In this document: piece by piece, positions 34,992-43,801 of the stretch
Layout: each line of letters opens with the position of its first letter
Numbering within the stretch: position 1 is the stretch's first letter
Source of the DNA: Halobacteriales archaeon YIM A00010
GTDB lineage: Archaea; Halobacteriota; Halobacteria; Halobacteriales; Haloarculaceae
Length of the DNA stretch: 64,000 nucleotides
Assembly (NCBI GenBank): GCA_025041175.1
Contig: JAKCFJ010000002.1
Span: forward strand, 310,001 to 374,000
Direction: 5' to 3'
Made by a program: the position numbers and the translations under genes
Notes under the pieces: generated by a model
The model's database searches: none
Told to the model about the DNA's origin: nothing
Seen by the model: only the letters and a program-made list of their open reading frames with translations

Positions 34992-36734
34992 TTACTTATC
35001 GGTCCCTCTGTCGTCACCGTTCTTCCGTCCCTGTCCGCGCCCTCGTCCCTGCCCTTGTCCTCGTCCTTGGCCCTGTCCACGTCCTTGCCCCTTTCCTCGT
35101 CCCTGCCCTCGTCCGGCGGTCACTTCGAAGCGAAGCATCATCTTGTTGTCCTCGTGTTCGAGCATATGACAATGCCAGGGGAATTCCCCCTTGTAGCCAT
35201 CAAAGCGCGTGATGATTCGCACTGTTTCGTCCGGTTCGACCCGAACAGTATCCTTCTGTCCGCGCTCGTTTGGATCGGGAGCGTCGGTTCCGTCCGGTCC
35301 ACGTCCGATCACTCTGAATGTGACGAGGTGAAGGTGGATCGGATGCGAGCCACTCGTGTTGTTTGTGAATTCCCATATCTCAGTCGTTCCGAGCTGCGGT
35401 CGTACGATCGCGTCCTCGTCACCGAATCCGGTCCCGTTCAATTGGTACGTGATTAACTCGTCTTTCACAGCCGAATCAAGACTCATTTTCCGGGTCTCGA
35501 TCGCGCTGTTTTTGTTGAACGTATGGTGGGACGGGAGCTTCAGATTCGTTGGATCCGCGCTGTCGTCGACCGGATTTACAGTCGGGTCGGTGACTCGAAT
35601 CTGCAGGAGTTCGCTGAGATCACTCCCCGAGTTTTCGCCCACATACGGTAGCTCGGCGTTGTTGGTGAGCGTGAACGTTTCGCCCGCGTGCTTGGAGAAA
35701 TCAACAATGACTTCCCCGCGCTCGAACGCTTGGAGAACGAGCGAATCGAGGTCCCCAGCTGGTCCGATCGGGACCACCGACTCCAAAAACCCGTGGTCGG
35801 GAGCGATCTGATGTAGGGTCGGGATGCCCTGACTGGATTCGTTCCTGAGTTGCAGGCTGAACGTGCGATGGTTCGCACCGTTCACTATCCGGAAGCGATA
35901 TCGACGGGGTTCGACCTCCAGATACGGCCACACAGCTCCGTTGACAACCGCCGTATCGCCAGCAAACGTCGGCGTCCACGACTCCGGGTAGTCCAACGAC
36001 CCATCCGAGTTGAACGACTTATCTTGCAGCAAGAGCGGGATATCGTACTCACCGCTCGGTAAGTCAAGCTTCGCTTCCGATTGGCTCCGGATGGAGTACA
36101 GGCCGACGAGTCCGGCGTAGGCGTTGAGCCGAACGATACCAAGCGTGTGGTCGTGGTACGTCGATGTCAACCTCGATTGGCGCATCGGGAGCTCGTGCCA
36201 CTGATCGGTACCGCGCGGGCCCTCAACACCGTCGGGAGACGTCCACATATCAGCTTGACCATCGTTTTCGGGAGCGACGTTAAGCCCGTGAAAATGAGTC
36301 ACCGTCCGAACCTCCGGAACGGGAACGGACGCATCGTACCCAGGATGGTTCTCGGCCGTCGTTCCACCGATCCGTTCGTCGACGTCTAAGAGGTGATTGG
36401 TCGGGAGGTGACTGTTGTCAAAGTGTACCTGTATCCGCTGATTCCGCCGCGACTCGATGAGCGGTCCAGGATAGGCGCTGTCGAAGCCCCAGAGCGTGGT
36501 ATCTGGAAGGTGTGGGTGGAGATTTTGCGCGAATTCCCGCAATGATATCTCATAGGAATCGGCCCCGTTTCGTTTCCCATCAGGCTCTCGAACGTCTGGA
36601 ATCGGTAGCGGCTGTACGTATTTTTCGAGGTTCAGGGATTGCGCGGCTACCCTGCTCGATGTTTGCGGGATCGACCCGGCTATTCCTAGGTATGCACCAG
36701 CTTGGAGCAAGCGGCGTCTGGATAGTTTCTTCAT
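34992..36734 (-). CDS. Tat-exported multicopper oxidase (CotA/bilirubin-oxidase type)
   Basis: This 580-residue protein has three cupredoxin-like domains. After the Tat signal (LSRRRLLQAGAY) come the copper motifs THFHG, TYHDHTLG, GSHPIHLHLV and FPWHCHMLEHEDNKMM, which supply the type 1, 2 and 3 copper ligands. The final Met gives a classic type 1 site. The protein oxidises donors and reduces O2 to water outside the cell. The tail (about residues 540-580) is an unusual, basic Gly/Gln/Arg low-complexity run (GRGQGRGKGQG...). The gene precedes the PQQ dehydrogenase on the same strand, and the fused cupredoxins there are plausible electron donors. Confidence 0.93.
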   Translation of the reverse strand: MKKLSRRRLLQAGAYLGIAGSIPQTSSRVAAQSLNLEKYVQPLPIPDVREPDGKRNGADSYEISLREFAQNLHPHLPDTTLWGFDSAYPGPLIESRRNQRIQVHFDNSHLPTNHLLDVDERIGGTTAENHPGYDASVPVPEVRTVTHFHGLNVAPENDGQADMWTSPDGVEGPRGTDQWHELPMRQSRLTSTYHDHTLGIVRLNAYAGLVGLYSIRSQSEAKLDLPSGEYDIPLLLQDKSFNSDGSLDYPESWTPTFAGDTAVVNGAVWPYLEVEPRRYRFRIVNGANHRTFSLQLRNESSQGIPTLHQIAPDHGFLESVVPIGPAGDLDSLVLQAFERGEVIVDFSKHAGETFTLTNNAELPYVGENSGSDLSELLQIRVTDPTVNPVDDSADPTNLKLPSHHTFNKNSAIETRKMSLDSAVKDELITYQLNGTGFGDEDAIVRPQLGTTEIWEFTNNTSGSHPIHLHLVTFRVIGRGPDGTDAPDPNERGQKDTVRVEPDETVRIITRFDGYKGEFPWHCHMLEHEDNKMMLRFEVTAGRGQGRGKGQGRGQGQGRGQGQGRGRGQGRKNGDDRGTDK

Positions 36735-37065
36735 CGTTGCGTAACGTGCGGTGTTGGTGATCGGTGACGGTGGCTACTCATCAGTGACAACCCTGCTACC
36801 GGCATTGTTCCGGTACTATGCTGACACACAGTCTACTGATAACTGGAATTATTTAAAGCTATGGTTTCAAACAGTATCTAGTTGGACTGTATGGAAAGCG
36901 AGGCGGCGCGTTCGCTGTGACCATCGAACACGGCCTACGCCCGACACGTTCCTCGTCATCTCCAACGGATTCTCTCGGGTGGTTCGTGTCAGCTGTCCTG
37001 GCAGTCAGTTCGGAAGAGCGTCCGACTGGAGCAAGATATTTGGTTTGGGAGATTTATCGCTTGGT
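36735..37065. other. Divergent promoter region between the multicopper oxidase and a TIM-barrel gene
   Basis: No gene is supported. An AT-rich patch at about 36845-36860 (ttatttaaagc, or its complement) is the best TATA candidate for the multicopper oxidase, and the stretch near 37033-37055 for the plus-strand gene. Longer plus-strand frames entering this region lack protein-like composition. Confidence 0.45.
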
Positions 37066-37914
37066 ATGGTTCAACTCGCGTTCTCTACGAACGCCTACAC
37101 TCGCTTCGGACTCGCGGAGGCCATTCGACGCATCGCGGACTGTGGGTACGACGGCGTCGAGCTGTTGGCTGATGTTCCCCACGCATATCTTCCGGAATTC
37201 GACGACGACCGCGAAGAACTCCACGAAACCCTCGAAGCGACCGGAATCTCCGTCTCGAACATCAACGCGAACACCGCAGCGGGCTACTACGACGACGCTC
37301 CGGACTCCTCGTTTTTCGATCCGACGCTCATTACCGACGACGACGAGGAACGGGCGTGGCGCGTCTCCTACACGAAAGACGCGATCGATCTCGCTGGGGC
37401 GGTTGGCGCACCGGCCGTCTGTGTCGCTACGGGCCGTCCCGAGCCGGGAAATCCGCCCGAGCAAGCCAGAGAGTACCTTCTCGACTCGCTGCACGAGATT
37501 CTCGACCACGCCGAATCGGTGGGTGTCGACGTTGGGATCGAATTCGAACCGGAACTCCTCATCGAGTGCACCGACGAAGTCCTCGACCTCATCGATGTGG
37601 TCGGCCGCGACGCGCTTGGGGTCAACCTCGACATCGGCCACGCAGCCGTCTACGGCGAGGATCCCGCTGAAAGCGTTCGTCAGTGCGCTGGACAGATCAC
37701 GGGGGTCCACGTCGAGGACATCGTCGGTGGTCGACGGGGAAAACACTACCATCGAGTCCCTGGAGAGGGGGACCTGAATTTCGAAGCGATCTTCCGGACG
37801 CTCGACGATATCGGCTACGACGGCTTTGCGACGCTGGAGCTGTACACGTATCCTGATGCTCCAGACCGGGCTGCCCAACGATCCCTCGACGTGCTCAGAC
37901 AGTACACTCCCTAA
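37066..37914 (+). CDS. Xylose-isomerase-like TIM-barrel protein, cytosolic
   Basis: This is a 282-residue AP-endonuclease-2-type barrel: MVQLAFSTNAYTRFGLAEAIRRIADCGYDGVELL at the start, metal-binding residues in DVGIEFEPELLIE, GVNLDIGHAAVYG and ITGVHVEDIVGG, and the last Glu in FATLELYTYPD. It is a clear paralogue of the ebo-like barrel at 29329-30204. I take the ATG at 37066; the longer frame from 36751 is not protein-like. It probably isomerises or epimerises a sugar or keto-sugar; the partner genes suggest oxidised sugars. Confidence 0.88.
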   Translation: MVQLAFSTNAYTRFGLAEAIRRIADCGYDGVELLADVPHAYLPEFDDDREELHETLEATGISVSNINANTAAGYYDDAPDSSFFDPTLITDDDEERAWRVSYTKDAIDLAGAVGAPAVCVATGRPEPGNPPEQAREYLLDSLHEILDHAESVGVDVGIEFEPELLIECTDEVLDLIDVVGRDALGVNLDIGHAAVYGEDPAESVRQCAGQITGVHVEDIVGGRRGKHYHRVPGEGDLNFEAIFRTLDDIGYDGFATLELYTYPDAPDRAAQRSLDVLRQYTP

Positions 37915-38240
37915 TCTAATATATCACATATAAAAGACTAGTATATAGTAAATGATATTTATATAAAATTTATTAAGGTGTGGTATGAATTACGTTAGCC
38001 CGTTTCAATTGGGTCAGCGTCGAGGTGTCCAATGAGGCAGAAGCGTTCACCATCGAAACAACTATGAGTGATACTGACGTGGAGCCGACGGTGGTCTGTG
38101 TCGCGGAGATGGGACGCGTGGTGAACGGGCAACTGCGTGGTCGACGGACCATGACCGACAGTATGAGGACCACTCCGAGGACAACGTCAGTAGCACAGTG
38201 AACGGCCGTCTTTCCTCCGCAAAGCGACGGACAGCGTGCT

Positions 38241-38262
38241 CCCCAGAGAGAAGTCTCTGGGG
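38241..38262. other. Strong hairpin (9-bp stem, GAAG loop)
   Basis: ccccagaga (38241-38249) pairs perfectly with tctctgggg (38254-38262). Downstream, gtatcc and ggatac (about 38309-38334) can also pair, so the stretch may form a structured RNA or be the end of a lost IS200/IS605-like element. It lies about 100 bases upstream of the BMP operon TATA box, so it is not part of the predicted mRNA. Confidence 0.5.
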
Positions 38263-38360
38263 CAGTTCCGTTTGAGACCTGTTCAGAACCGCTCTAGAAC
38301 GGGCGTGTATCCCTTTGGGCGTACGTGGATACCATCACTGCTCCAGTCTGCGCGTCCATG

Positions 38361-38372
38361 AAATATTTATAT
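38361..38372 (+). promoter_or_regulatory. TATA box of the BMP-type ABC transporter operon
   Basis: The element aaatatttatat is followed by the ATG at 38401 about 30-35 bases later. This supports the start at 38401 and a nearly leaderless transcript. Confidence 0.65.
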
Positions 38373-38400
38373 GTGGAAGAGTAACATCTCGTCGGATAAT

Positions 38401-39537
38401 ATGACTGGTTATTCGAATACAGATACGGAATATGAGCACGTTTACAGACAGGAATCGTCCGGTGTTAATCGGCGTCGTTTTCTCACTACAGGAGCTGCTC
38501 TCGTCGGGGGTATGAGTCTCGCTGGCTGTCTCGGTGGTGACGATTCGGATGACAGCGGTGGCTCCGGAGACGGAACGAACATCGCGATCGTCTCGAGTCC
38601 TGCTGGTTTCGACGACAACGCGTTCAACGACCTCGCGCTCGGGGGGCTTGAGAGCGCCAAGGAAGACCACGAGATCGAGATCAACCAGGTCGAGGAGACC
38701 CAACAGGCACAGTACCAATCGACTCAGTCGGAGCTCGCTCAAAGCGGTGAGTACGGTCTCATCGTGCTGGTCTCGTACAATCATACCGAGGCACTGACCC
38801 AAAACGCCGCGGACTACCCCGACCAGAACTGGATGCTCATCAACGACCACGTTGAAGAAGACAACGTCGCGGGCTACATCTGGGCCAATCATCAGATGTC
38901 CTATCTAGGGGGCGTTCTTGCGGGCACGATGACCACCGAGGAATTCTCCGAGGGAAGCGGCGTGACGGCCCCATCGAGCCCCCAAATCGGCTTCGTCGGC
39001 GGTGTCGACGAATCGCTTATCAACGCGTACGAGCGGTCATACGTCGCCGGCGCTGAGTGGGTCAACGGGGATGTCGAGGTCGATGTCGGCTACATTGGCA
39101 ACTACACCGACACGGACACGGCGGCCGACATCGCCAGCTCACAGTACGGTGCTGGTGCCGACATCGTGTATCACGCCGCCGCGGCTGCGGGCCGTGGTGT
39201 CTTCGAGGCCGCACAGGCCGAAGGTCGGTACGCCATCGGTGTCGATTCCGATCAGTCCCAGGCGCTCCCCGACTTCCAGGACGTTATCCTCGGATCCGCC
39301 GTCAAATACATCAACGAGGGGACTCGGGAGGCCGCAACGGCGGTCGCCGAAGACGACTTCGGGAGCATCACCGGCAACAACACCCTGTCACTCGAGCAGG
39401 AGGCCGTCGACTGCGTGATTGGTCAGGCGTTCGAGGGGAACCTCCCGGATGCCGTCGGTCAAAACATACAGGAAGCCAAGCAGGGGATCCTCGACGGCGA
39501 TATCACGGTTCCCTGTGCTGCGACCGGGTGTAACTAA
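38401..39537 (+). CDS. BMP-family ABC transporter substrate-binding lipoprotein
   Basis: This 378-residue protein has a Tat motif (NRRRFLTTGAAL) and a lipobox ending in LAGC, followed by an acidic linker. The mature part is a BMP/PnrA-like periplasmic-binding fold: IAIVSSPAGFDDNAFNDLALGGLESAKED, QIGFVGGVDESLINAYERSYVAG and YAIGVDSDQSQALPDFQDVILGSAVK. BMP-family proteins bind nucleosides or related compounds, but members linked to sugar-like substrates are known. It is the first gene of a four-gene operon with the two-domain ATPase and two permeases. Confidence 0.92.
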   Translation: MTGYSNTDTEYEHVYRQESSGVNRRRFLTTGAALVGGMSLAGCLGGDDSDDSGGSGDGTNIAIVSSPAGFDDNAFNDLALGGLESAKEDHEIEINQVEETQQAQYQSTQSELAQSGEYGLIVLVSYNHTEALTQNAADYPDQNWMLINDHVEEDNVAGYIWANHQMSYLGGVLAGTMTTEEFSEGSGVTAPSSPQIGFVGGVDESLINAYERSYVAGAEWVNGDVEVDVGYIGNYTDTDTAADIASSQYGAGADIVYHAAAAAGRGVFEAAQAEGRYAIGVDSDQSQALPDFQDVILGSAVKYINEGTREAATAVAEDDFGSITGNNTLSLEQEAVDCVIGQAFEGNLPDAVGQNIQEAKQGILDGDITVPCAATGCN

Positions 39538-39574
39538 CCTCACGTATATATGTCGGGATTACTGCATTCACGCC

Positions 39575-41251
39575 ATGAGTAGAGATAGTCCCCAGGAGCC
39601 TGCGGTCCGCCTCGAGGGCATCACCAAACGCTTCGGTGATGTTGTGGCTAACGACGATATCGACTTCACGCTCGAGCGAGGCACGGTCCACACCCTGCTG
39701 GGTGAAAACGGATCGGGGAAGACGACGCTAATGAGCGTTCTTTATGGACTGTACGACCAGGACAAGGGAACGATTCACGTCGACGGCGAGTCACGTGAAT
39801 TCGACGCCCCACGGGATGCGATAGACGCAGGCGTCGGGATGATCCACCAGCACTTCCAGCTGGTCGAACCGATGACTGTTCTGCAAAATATCATTTTGGG
39901 ACACGAACCGACATCGAACGGGTTGGTAGACGAATCGTCCGCCCGCGAGGATATCGAGGCGATCTGCTCGCGCTACGGGTTCGACATCGATCAGCATCTC
40001 GATACCCCGGTCCGTAACATCGATCTCGGTGCCCGCCAGCGCGTCGAGATCGTCAAAACCCTTTATCGGGGCGCCGAGATCCTCATTTTCGATGAACCGA
40101 CGGCAGTCCTAACGCCACAGGAAATAGATCAGCTCCTCGAGATGATGACTGAGCTGACCGAGACCGGCTGCTCGCTGGTCTTTATCACTCACAAGCTCGA
40201 CGAGGCACTCTCGGTCGCCGATCAGATCACTGTCCTTCGTGACGGGGAGGGCGTCGATACCGTGGCTGTCCCAGAAACCACCGAACAGGAGCTCGCGCGC
40301 ATGATGGTCGGTCGAGAGGTGAAGTTCGATCGTGCGGCCCGCGAAACCACGCCCGGTGCCCCCGTCTTCGGGGTCGATGGCGTGCGAGTCGACGGGGATC
40401 GGGGTCGCGAGCGGGTCAGTGGTGTCGACTTCACCGTTCGAGCGGGCGAGATTCTCGGCATTGCGGGCGTCCAAGGTAACGGCCAGTCCGAGCTGATCGA
40501 GGGGATTACTGGACTGCGACCCCTGACGGCGGGGACAGTCCGTTTTGATGGCAACGATATCACCGGGATGAGCCGGCGTCGGCGCATCGAATCGGGGATC
40601 GCCTACATCCCCGAGGATCGCCAAACTGAGGGACTAGTTCAAGACTACAGCCTGGTCCACAATGCGTTGCTTGGCAACCAGACGATCAGCCCGTACACTA
40701 CTCACGGGTTCGTCGATTGGGGTGCGGTTCGTGACCACGCCGAGGAGATCATCGAGGAGTACGACGTCCAGCCACCGAACCCCGATACCGATGCGATGTC
40801 TCTGTCCGGTGGCAATCAACAGAAGTTCATTGTCGGGCGGGAAATTGAGCACGATCCGGACGTCATGATAGCCTCTCACCCGACTCGCGGGGTCGACATC
40901 GGGTCGATCGAATTCATCCACAACCGGCTGATAGAACTGCGTAACGAGGGACTCGCGGTCGTGGTCGTCTCCTCGAAGCTCGAGGAGATCCAGCAGCTCG
41001 CCGATCGTATCGCGGTTATGTACGAAGGCGCGTTTATCGATGTCGTCGATCCCGACACCATCACCGAGGAGGAACTCGGTCTCCTGATGGCCGGCCGCGG
41101 CCGTGACGAGGACAGCGATGTGAACCCCCGACCACCGGACGCGGATGAAAGCGACCGAGCCACGACAACAGGAGATGAGACGGGAGCCCCGCTCCGAGAT
41201 GAGGACGATCGACCAGGTACAGACTCCCATAACGGGGGCGTGCAGACGTGA
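39575..41251 (+). CDS. ABC transporter ATP-binding protein, duplicated ATPase (sugar/nucleoside type)
   Basis: This 558-residue protein has two ATPase halves. The first has Walker A GENGSGKT, the signature-region NIDLGARQRVEIVKTL and Walker B ILIFDEPTAVLT. The second has a degenerate P-loop (GVQGNGQSE) and LSGGNQQKFIVGREI, then ASHPTRGVDIGS. This matches the RbsA/YufO-type proteins of BMP importers. The ATG at 39575 is used; the longer frame overlaps the binding-protein gene. The last about 60 residues are an acidic/Thr-rich, probably disordered tail. Its TGA overlaps the GTG of the first permease. Confidence 0.93.
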   Translation: MSRDSPQEPAVRLEGITKRFGDVVANDDIDFTLERGTVHTLLGENGSGKTTLMSVLYGLYDQDKGTIHVDGESREFDAPRDAIDAGVGMIHQHFQLVEPMTVLQNIILGHEPTSNGLVDESSAREDIEAICSRYGFDIDQHLDTPVRNIDLGARQRVEIVKTLYRGAEILIFDEPTAVLTPQEIDQLLEMMTELTETGCSLVFITHKLDEALSVADQITVLRDGEGVDTVAVPETTEQELARMMVGREVKFDRAARETTPGAPVFGVDGVRVDGDRGRERVSGVDFTVRAGEILGIAGVQGNGQSELIEGITGLRPLTAGTVRFDGNDITGMSRRRRIESGIAYIPEDRQTEGLVQDYSLVHNALLGNQTISPYTTHGFVDWGAVRDHAEEIIEEYDVQPPNPDTDAMSLSGGNQQKFIVGREIEHDPDVMIASHPTRGVDIGSIEFIHNRLIELRNEGLAVVVVSSKLEEIQQLADRIAVMYEGAFIDVVDPDTITEEELGLLMAGRGRDEDSDVNPRPPDADESDRATTTGDETGAPLRDEDDRPGTDSHNGGVQT

Positions 41252-42381
41252 GCAGCCCTGATTCGAGCGTTGCCCGGGACGTTCTTGATCGCGCCGCCGC
41301 TGCAATGTTGAAAATGTCGTTTATCGAACGATTAGCCGTCTCAACGGTTGCAACGGTGTTGGCACTGCTGGTTGGGTTGGTCGTCGTGGCTGTAACGGGA
41401 TACGACCCGGTCGTATTCAGCCGTAATCTGCTCGAAGGGTCCGTTGGCAGTGAGGCTGCTATCGCACGGACGCTCATGTTCACGACGCTGTTTATCCTGA
41501 CTGGCGTCTCCGTTGCGATCGCCTTCCGGGCTGGCGTGTTCAACATTGGTGTTCAGGGGCAGTTCGTCATCGGTGGGTTTGCGACGGTGCTTGCCGTTCT
41601 TAAGACTGCTCCGTTGCTCCCCGAGGGGACGATCGGCGGTGTTGTACTCCTGATCGTCGGCACTCTCGCGGCCATCGTCGCCGGTGGTGTGTACGCAGCG
41701 GTACCCGGTATCCTGAAAGCGTACGGTGGCGCAAACGAGATCGTCACGACGATCATGCTGAACTTCATCGCGATCGGGGCCGTCGGGTGGCTCGTCGAAG
41801 GCCCGTTCCGGGGGGAAGGACAGTCCGCGCCGAACACGGAGCGACTCCCGGAGTACGTCGGGTTACCCCAACTCATCTATGATTCTCCCAGCTTCTCGAT
41901 CATCGGCCTGGGCATCGCACTCGCGGTAGCCGCACTGATCGCTGTTCTCCTGCGCCGGACCAGCTTCGGTTACGACATGGTTACCAGTGGCCATCAGGAA
42001 TCCGCCGCGGGGTATGCGGGCGTCGATGCCAAGCGAATGATCGTTGCGACGATGACCGTCTCCGGGATGGTCGCTGGGATCGCGGGTGCGGTCTTCACGA
42101 TCATGATCCAGGGCTACTACAGCGACCCAGCCGGTATCGGGACCTATGGCTACGATGCGATCGCCGTTAGCCTGTTGGCGGCGAACAATCCGCTCGGGGC
42201 TATCCCAGCCGGCCTCCTGTTCGGTGGTCTCGATTCCGCTGGCTCCTACATCGGCATCAGCAGCGACGTGCCGGCGCAGTTGATCGATGGGATCATCGGT
42301 CTCGTCGTCCTGTTCATCTCTGCCCCGGAGCTGTTCCGGATGGCCGCAAAGCGAACCGGGCTCGGGGGTGACGAGCAGTGA
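41248..42381 (+). CDS. BMP-type ABC transporter permease 1 (YufP-like)
   Basis: This 377-residue membrane protein has about 9-10 helices and the BPD_transp_2 motifs RAGVFNIGVQGQFVIGGFATVLAV, GGANEIVTTIMLNFIAIGAVGWLVEGPF and LLAANNPLGAIPAGLLFGGLDSAG. The start is a GTG that overlaps the preceding stop by 4 bases (GTGA), so translation is coupled. Confidence 0.93.
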   Translation: MSSPDSSVARDVLDRAAAAMLKMSFIERLAVSTVATVLALLVGLVVVAVTGYDPVVFSRNLLEGSVGSEAAIARTLMFTTLFILTGVSVAIAFRAGVFNIGVQGQFVIGGFATVLAVLKTAPLLPEGTIGGVVLLIVGTLAAIVAGGVYAAVPGILKAYGGANEIVTTIMLNFIAIGAVGWLVEGPFRGEGQSAPNTERLPEYVGLPQLIYDSPSFSIIGLGIALAVAALIAVLLRRTSFGYDMVTSGHQESAAGYAGVDAKRMIVATMTVSGMVAGIAGAVFTIMIQGYYSDPAGIGTYGYDAIAVSLLAANNPLGAIPAGLLFGGLDSAGSYIGISSDVPAQLIDGIIGLVVLFISAPELFRMAAKRTGLGGDEQ

Positions 42382-43427
42382 CCGTCCTCGATCGTGCGGC
42401 CCGGAACCGTGTTCGGCTCGGGGCTGGCGCTGTGATCGTCCTCCTCGGCGTGATACTGATCACCTGGCTGGATCTGCCACTGTCGGATCTCTTCACCGTG
42501 GGCTTTCTTAGCCGATCGCTCCAGGCGGCGGCCCCGATCGCGCTCACAGCGATCGGTGGGCTGTACGCCGAGAAAAGCGGCGTGTTCAACATCGGCGTTG
42601 AAGGCTTCATGATCTTCGGCGCGGTCAACACGGCAGCGCTCACGTGGCTCATCGGAGGCGAGACGGCCGGCCAGGGTGCTCTCTGGATGGCCATACTCGC
42701 ATCGCTGGTAGTCGTCTCGGTGTACGCCGTGCTCTTCGCTGTGTTGGTGATCCGGTACAAGGCCGATCAGATCGTGGCGGGCCTGGCGGTTTGGTTTATC
42801 GGTCTCGGCTTCGGACCGTTTATGGCTGTGCTCCTCTGGGGCAGTCGGAACAGCCCCGGGCTCGTGAGCGTCGACAACCTAACGGTTCCGGGACTTTCGG
42901 AGCTTCCGGTCGTCGGGCCACTGTTGTTCGACGCCTCTCCCTTGGTGCTTCTCACCGTTCTCGTGACTGTTGGGGCCTGGGTGGTTCTCTATCACACCCG
43001 CTATGGCTACTGGATCCAGGCAGCCGGCGAGAATCCCGAAGCGCTGGACACGGCGGGCGTTAGCGTGGCGCGCGTGCGCTATGCAGCCGTCGTCTTCTCG
43101 GGTGTGATGGCTGGCTTGGGTGGAGCCGTCCTCCTAGCCCACGCAGGCTCGTTCACTGGTACTGGTGATACGATGGTTAACGGGCGTGGGTGGATCGGGA
43201 TCGTCGCCTACCTGTTTGGCAACTACAATCCGATCGGGGCCGCCGCCGCGGCGCTGCTGTTCGGCGGGCTAGACATGCTACAGATCCAGTTCCAGACGGT
43301 CGGGATCGATCTGCCCAACCGGCTGGTCAACCTGTTCCCGTATCTGGCTGTGATCGTCGTGCTCACGATCTGGGGTTCGACGCGCGTGCCGTCGTCTGTT
43401 GGTGAACCCTACGAAAGCGAAGAGTGA
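42378..43427 (+). CDS. BMP-type ABC transporter permease 2 (YufQ-like)
   Basis: This is a 349-residue membrane protein with about nine helices: TAIGGLYAEKSGVFNIGVEGFMIFGAVNTAA, VRYAAVVFSGVMAGLGGAVLLAHAGSFTG and LFGNYNPIGAAAAALLFGGLDMLQIQFQ. GTG start, 4-base overlap with permease 1. It pairs with that gene to form the membrane channel. Confidence 0.93.
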   Translation: MTVLDRAARNRVRLGAGAVIVLLGVILITWLDLPLSDLFTVGFLSRSLQAAAPIALTAIGGLYAEKSGVFNIGVEGFMIFGAVNTAALTWLIGGETAGQGALWMAILASLVVVSVYAVLFAVLVIRYKADQIVAGLAVWFIGLGFGPFMAVLLWGSRNSPGLVSVDNLTVPGLSELPVVGPLLFDASPLVLLTVLVTVGAWVVLYHTRYGYWIQAAGENPEALDTAGVSVARVRYAAVVFSGVMAGLGGAVLLAHAGSFTGTGDTMVNGRGWIGIVAYLFGNYNPIGAAAAALLFGGLDMLQIQFQTVGIDLPNRLVNLFPYLAVIVVLTIWGSTRVPSSVGEPYESEE

Positions 43428-43630
43428 GTCGGTCGACACGACGTTCGCTTTTCTCCTACGTGGCACTCACGACCACGGAAGTACCGTTGCTCTTGTGTCG
43501 TCTAGCGGAATGCTGACGTGGGCACTGACCGAGACTGAAGGAGATGGAAGTTCTTCCAGTACTGCCGGGGTTGACCTGTGATTCTGGCCAGCCACGGCCA
43601 GAGGTGTAACTGGCCACTTGCGGTATTCTT

Positions 43631-43732
43631 ATGCTCTTCTGGAACCGATTCCCTCACTATAGCTGCCACCGCGCAACCGACCGCTGGCTCCAAGCATTCG
43701 TCACACTCCACAATGCACTCCTCCAGAGGTAA
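43631..43732 (+). pseudogene. C-terminal relic of a DDE-type transposase
   Basis: The 33-codon stretch reads MLFWNRFPHYSCHRATDRW, then LQAFVTLHNALLQR and TAA. This resembles the last helices of haloarchaeal DDE transposases (..RtrlFw.RFP..Ss..stdrWl.aF..lhNallr). The rest of the gene is absent and the frame is closed upstream by stops. The related, more decayed copy at 46500-46695 supports the reading. Confidence 0.5.
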
Positions 43733-43758
43733 CATCTCTATGAGATAAAGGCGTAAGA

Positions 43759-43770
43759 ATTATATTATTA
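43759..43770 (+). promoter_or_regulatory. TATA box of the exported DUF1080 gene
   Basis: The sequence attatattatta lies about 32-43 bases before the ATG at 43802, giving a short leader. This supports that start codon. Confidence 0.55.
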
Positions 43771-43801
43771 GATCATTACTACAACGATAGATCGTCCGAT
43801 C

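Larger units (their letters stand above)
37915..38400. other. Intergenic leader of the BMP transporter operon with a strong hairpin
   Basis: Left part (37915-37980): very AT-rich, probably the 3' end of the preceding gene. Middle: a short open frame (about 38003-38200) is weakly protein-like but unrecognised. Right part: a strong hairpin at 38241-38262 followed by further inverted repeats up to 38330, then the TATA box at 38361-38372. No transposase was seen. Confidence 0.5.
43428..43801. other. Intergenic stretch with a transposase C-terminal relic
   Basis: Only the relic at 43631-43732 is protein-like. The left part (43428-43600) shows nothing recognisable. The TATA-like attatattatta at 43759-43770 serves the next gene at 43802. 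Confidence 0.5.
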
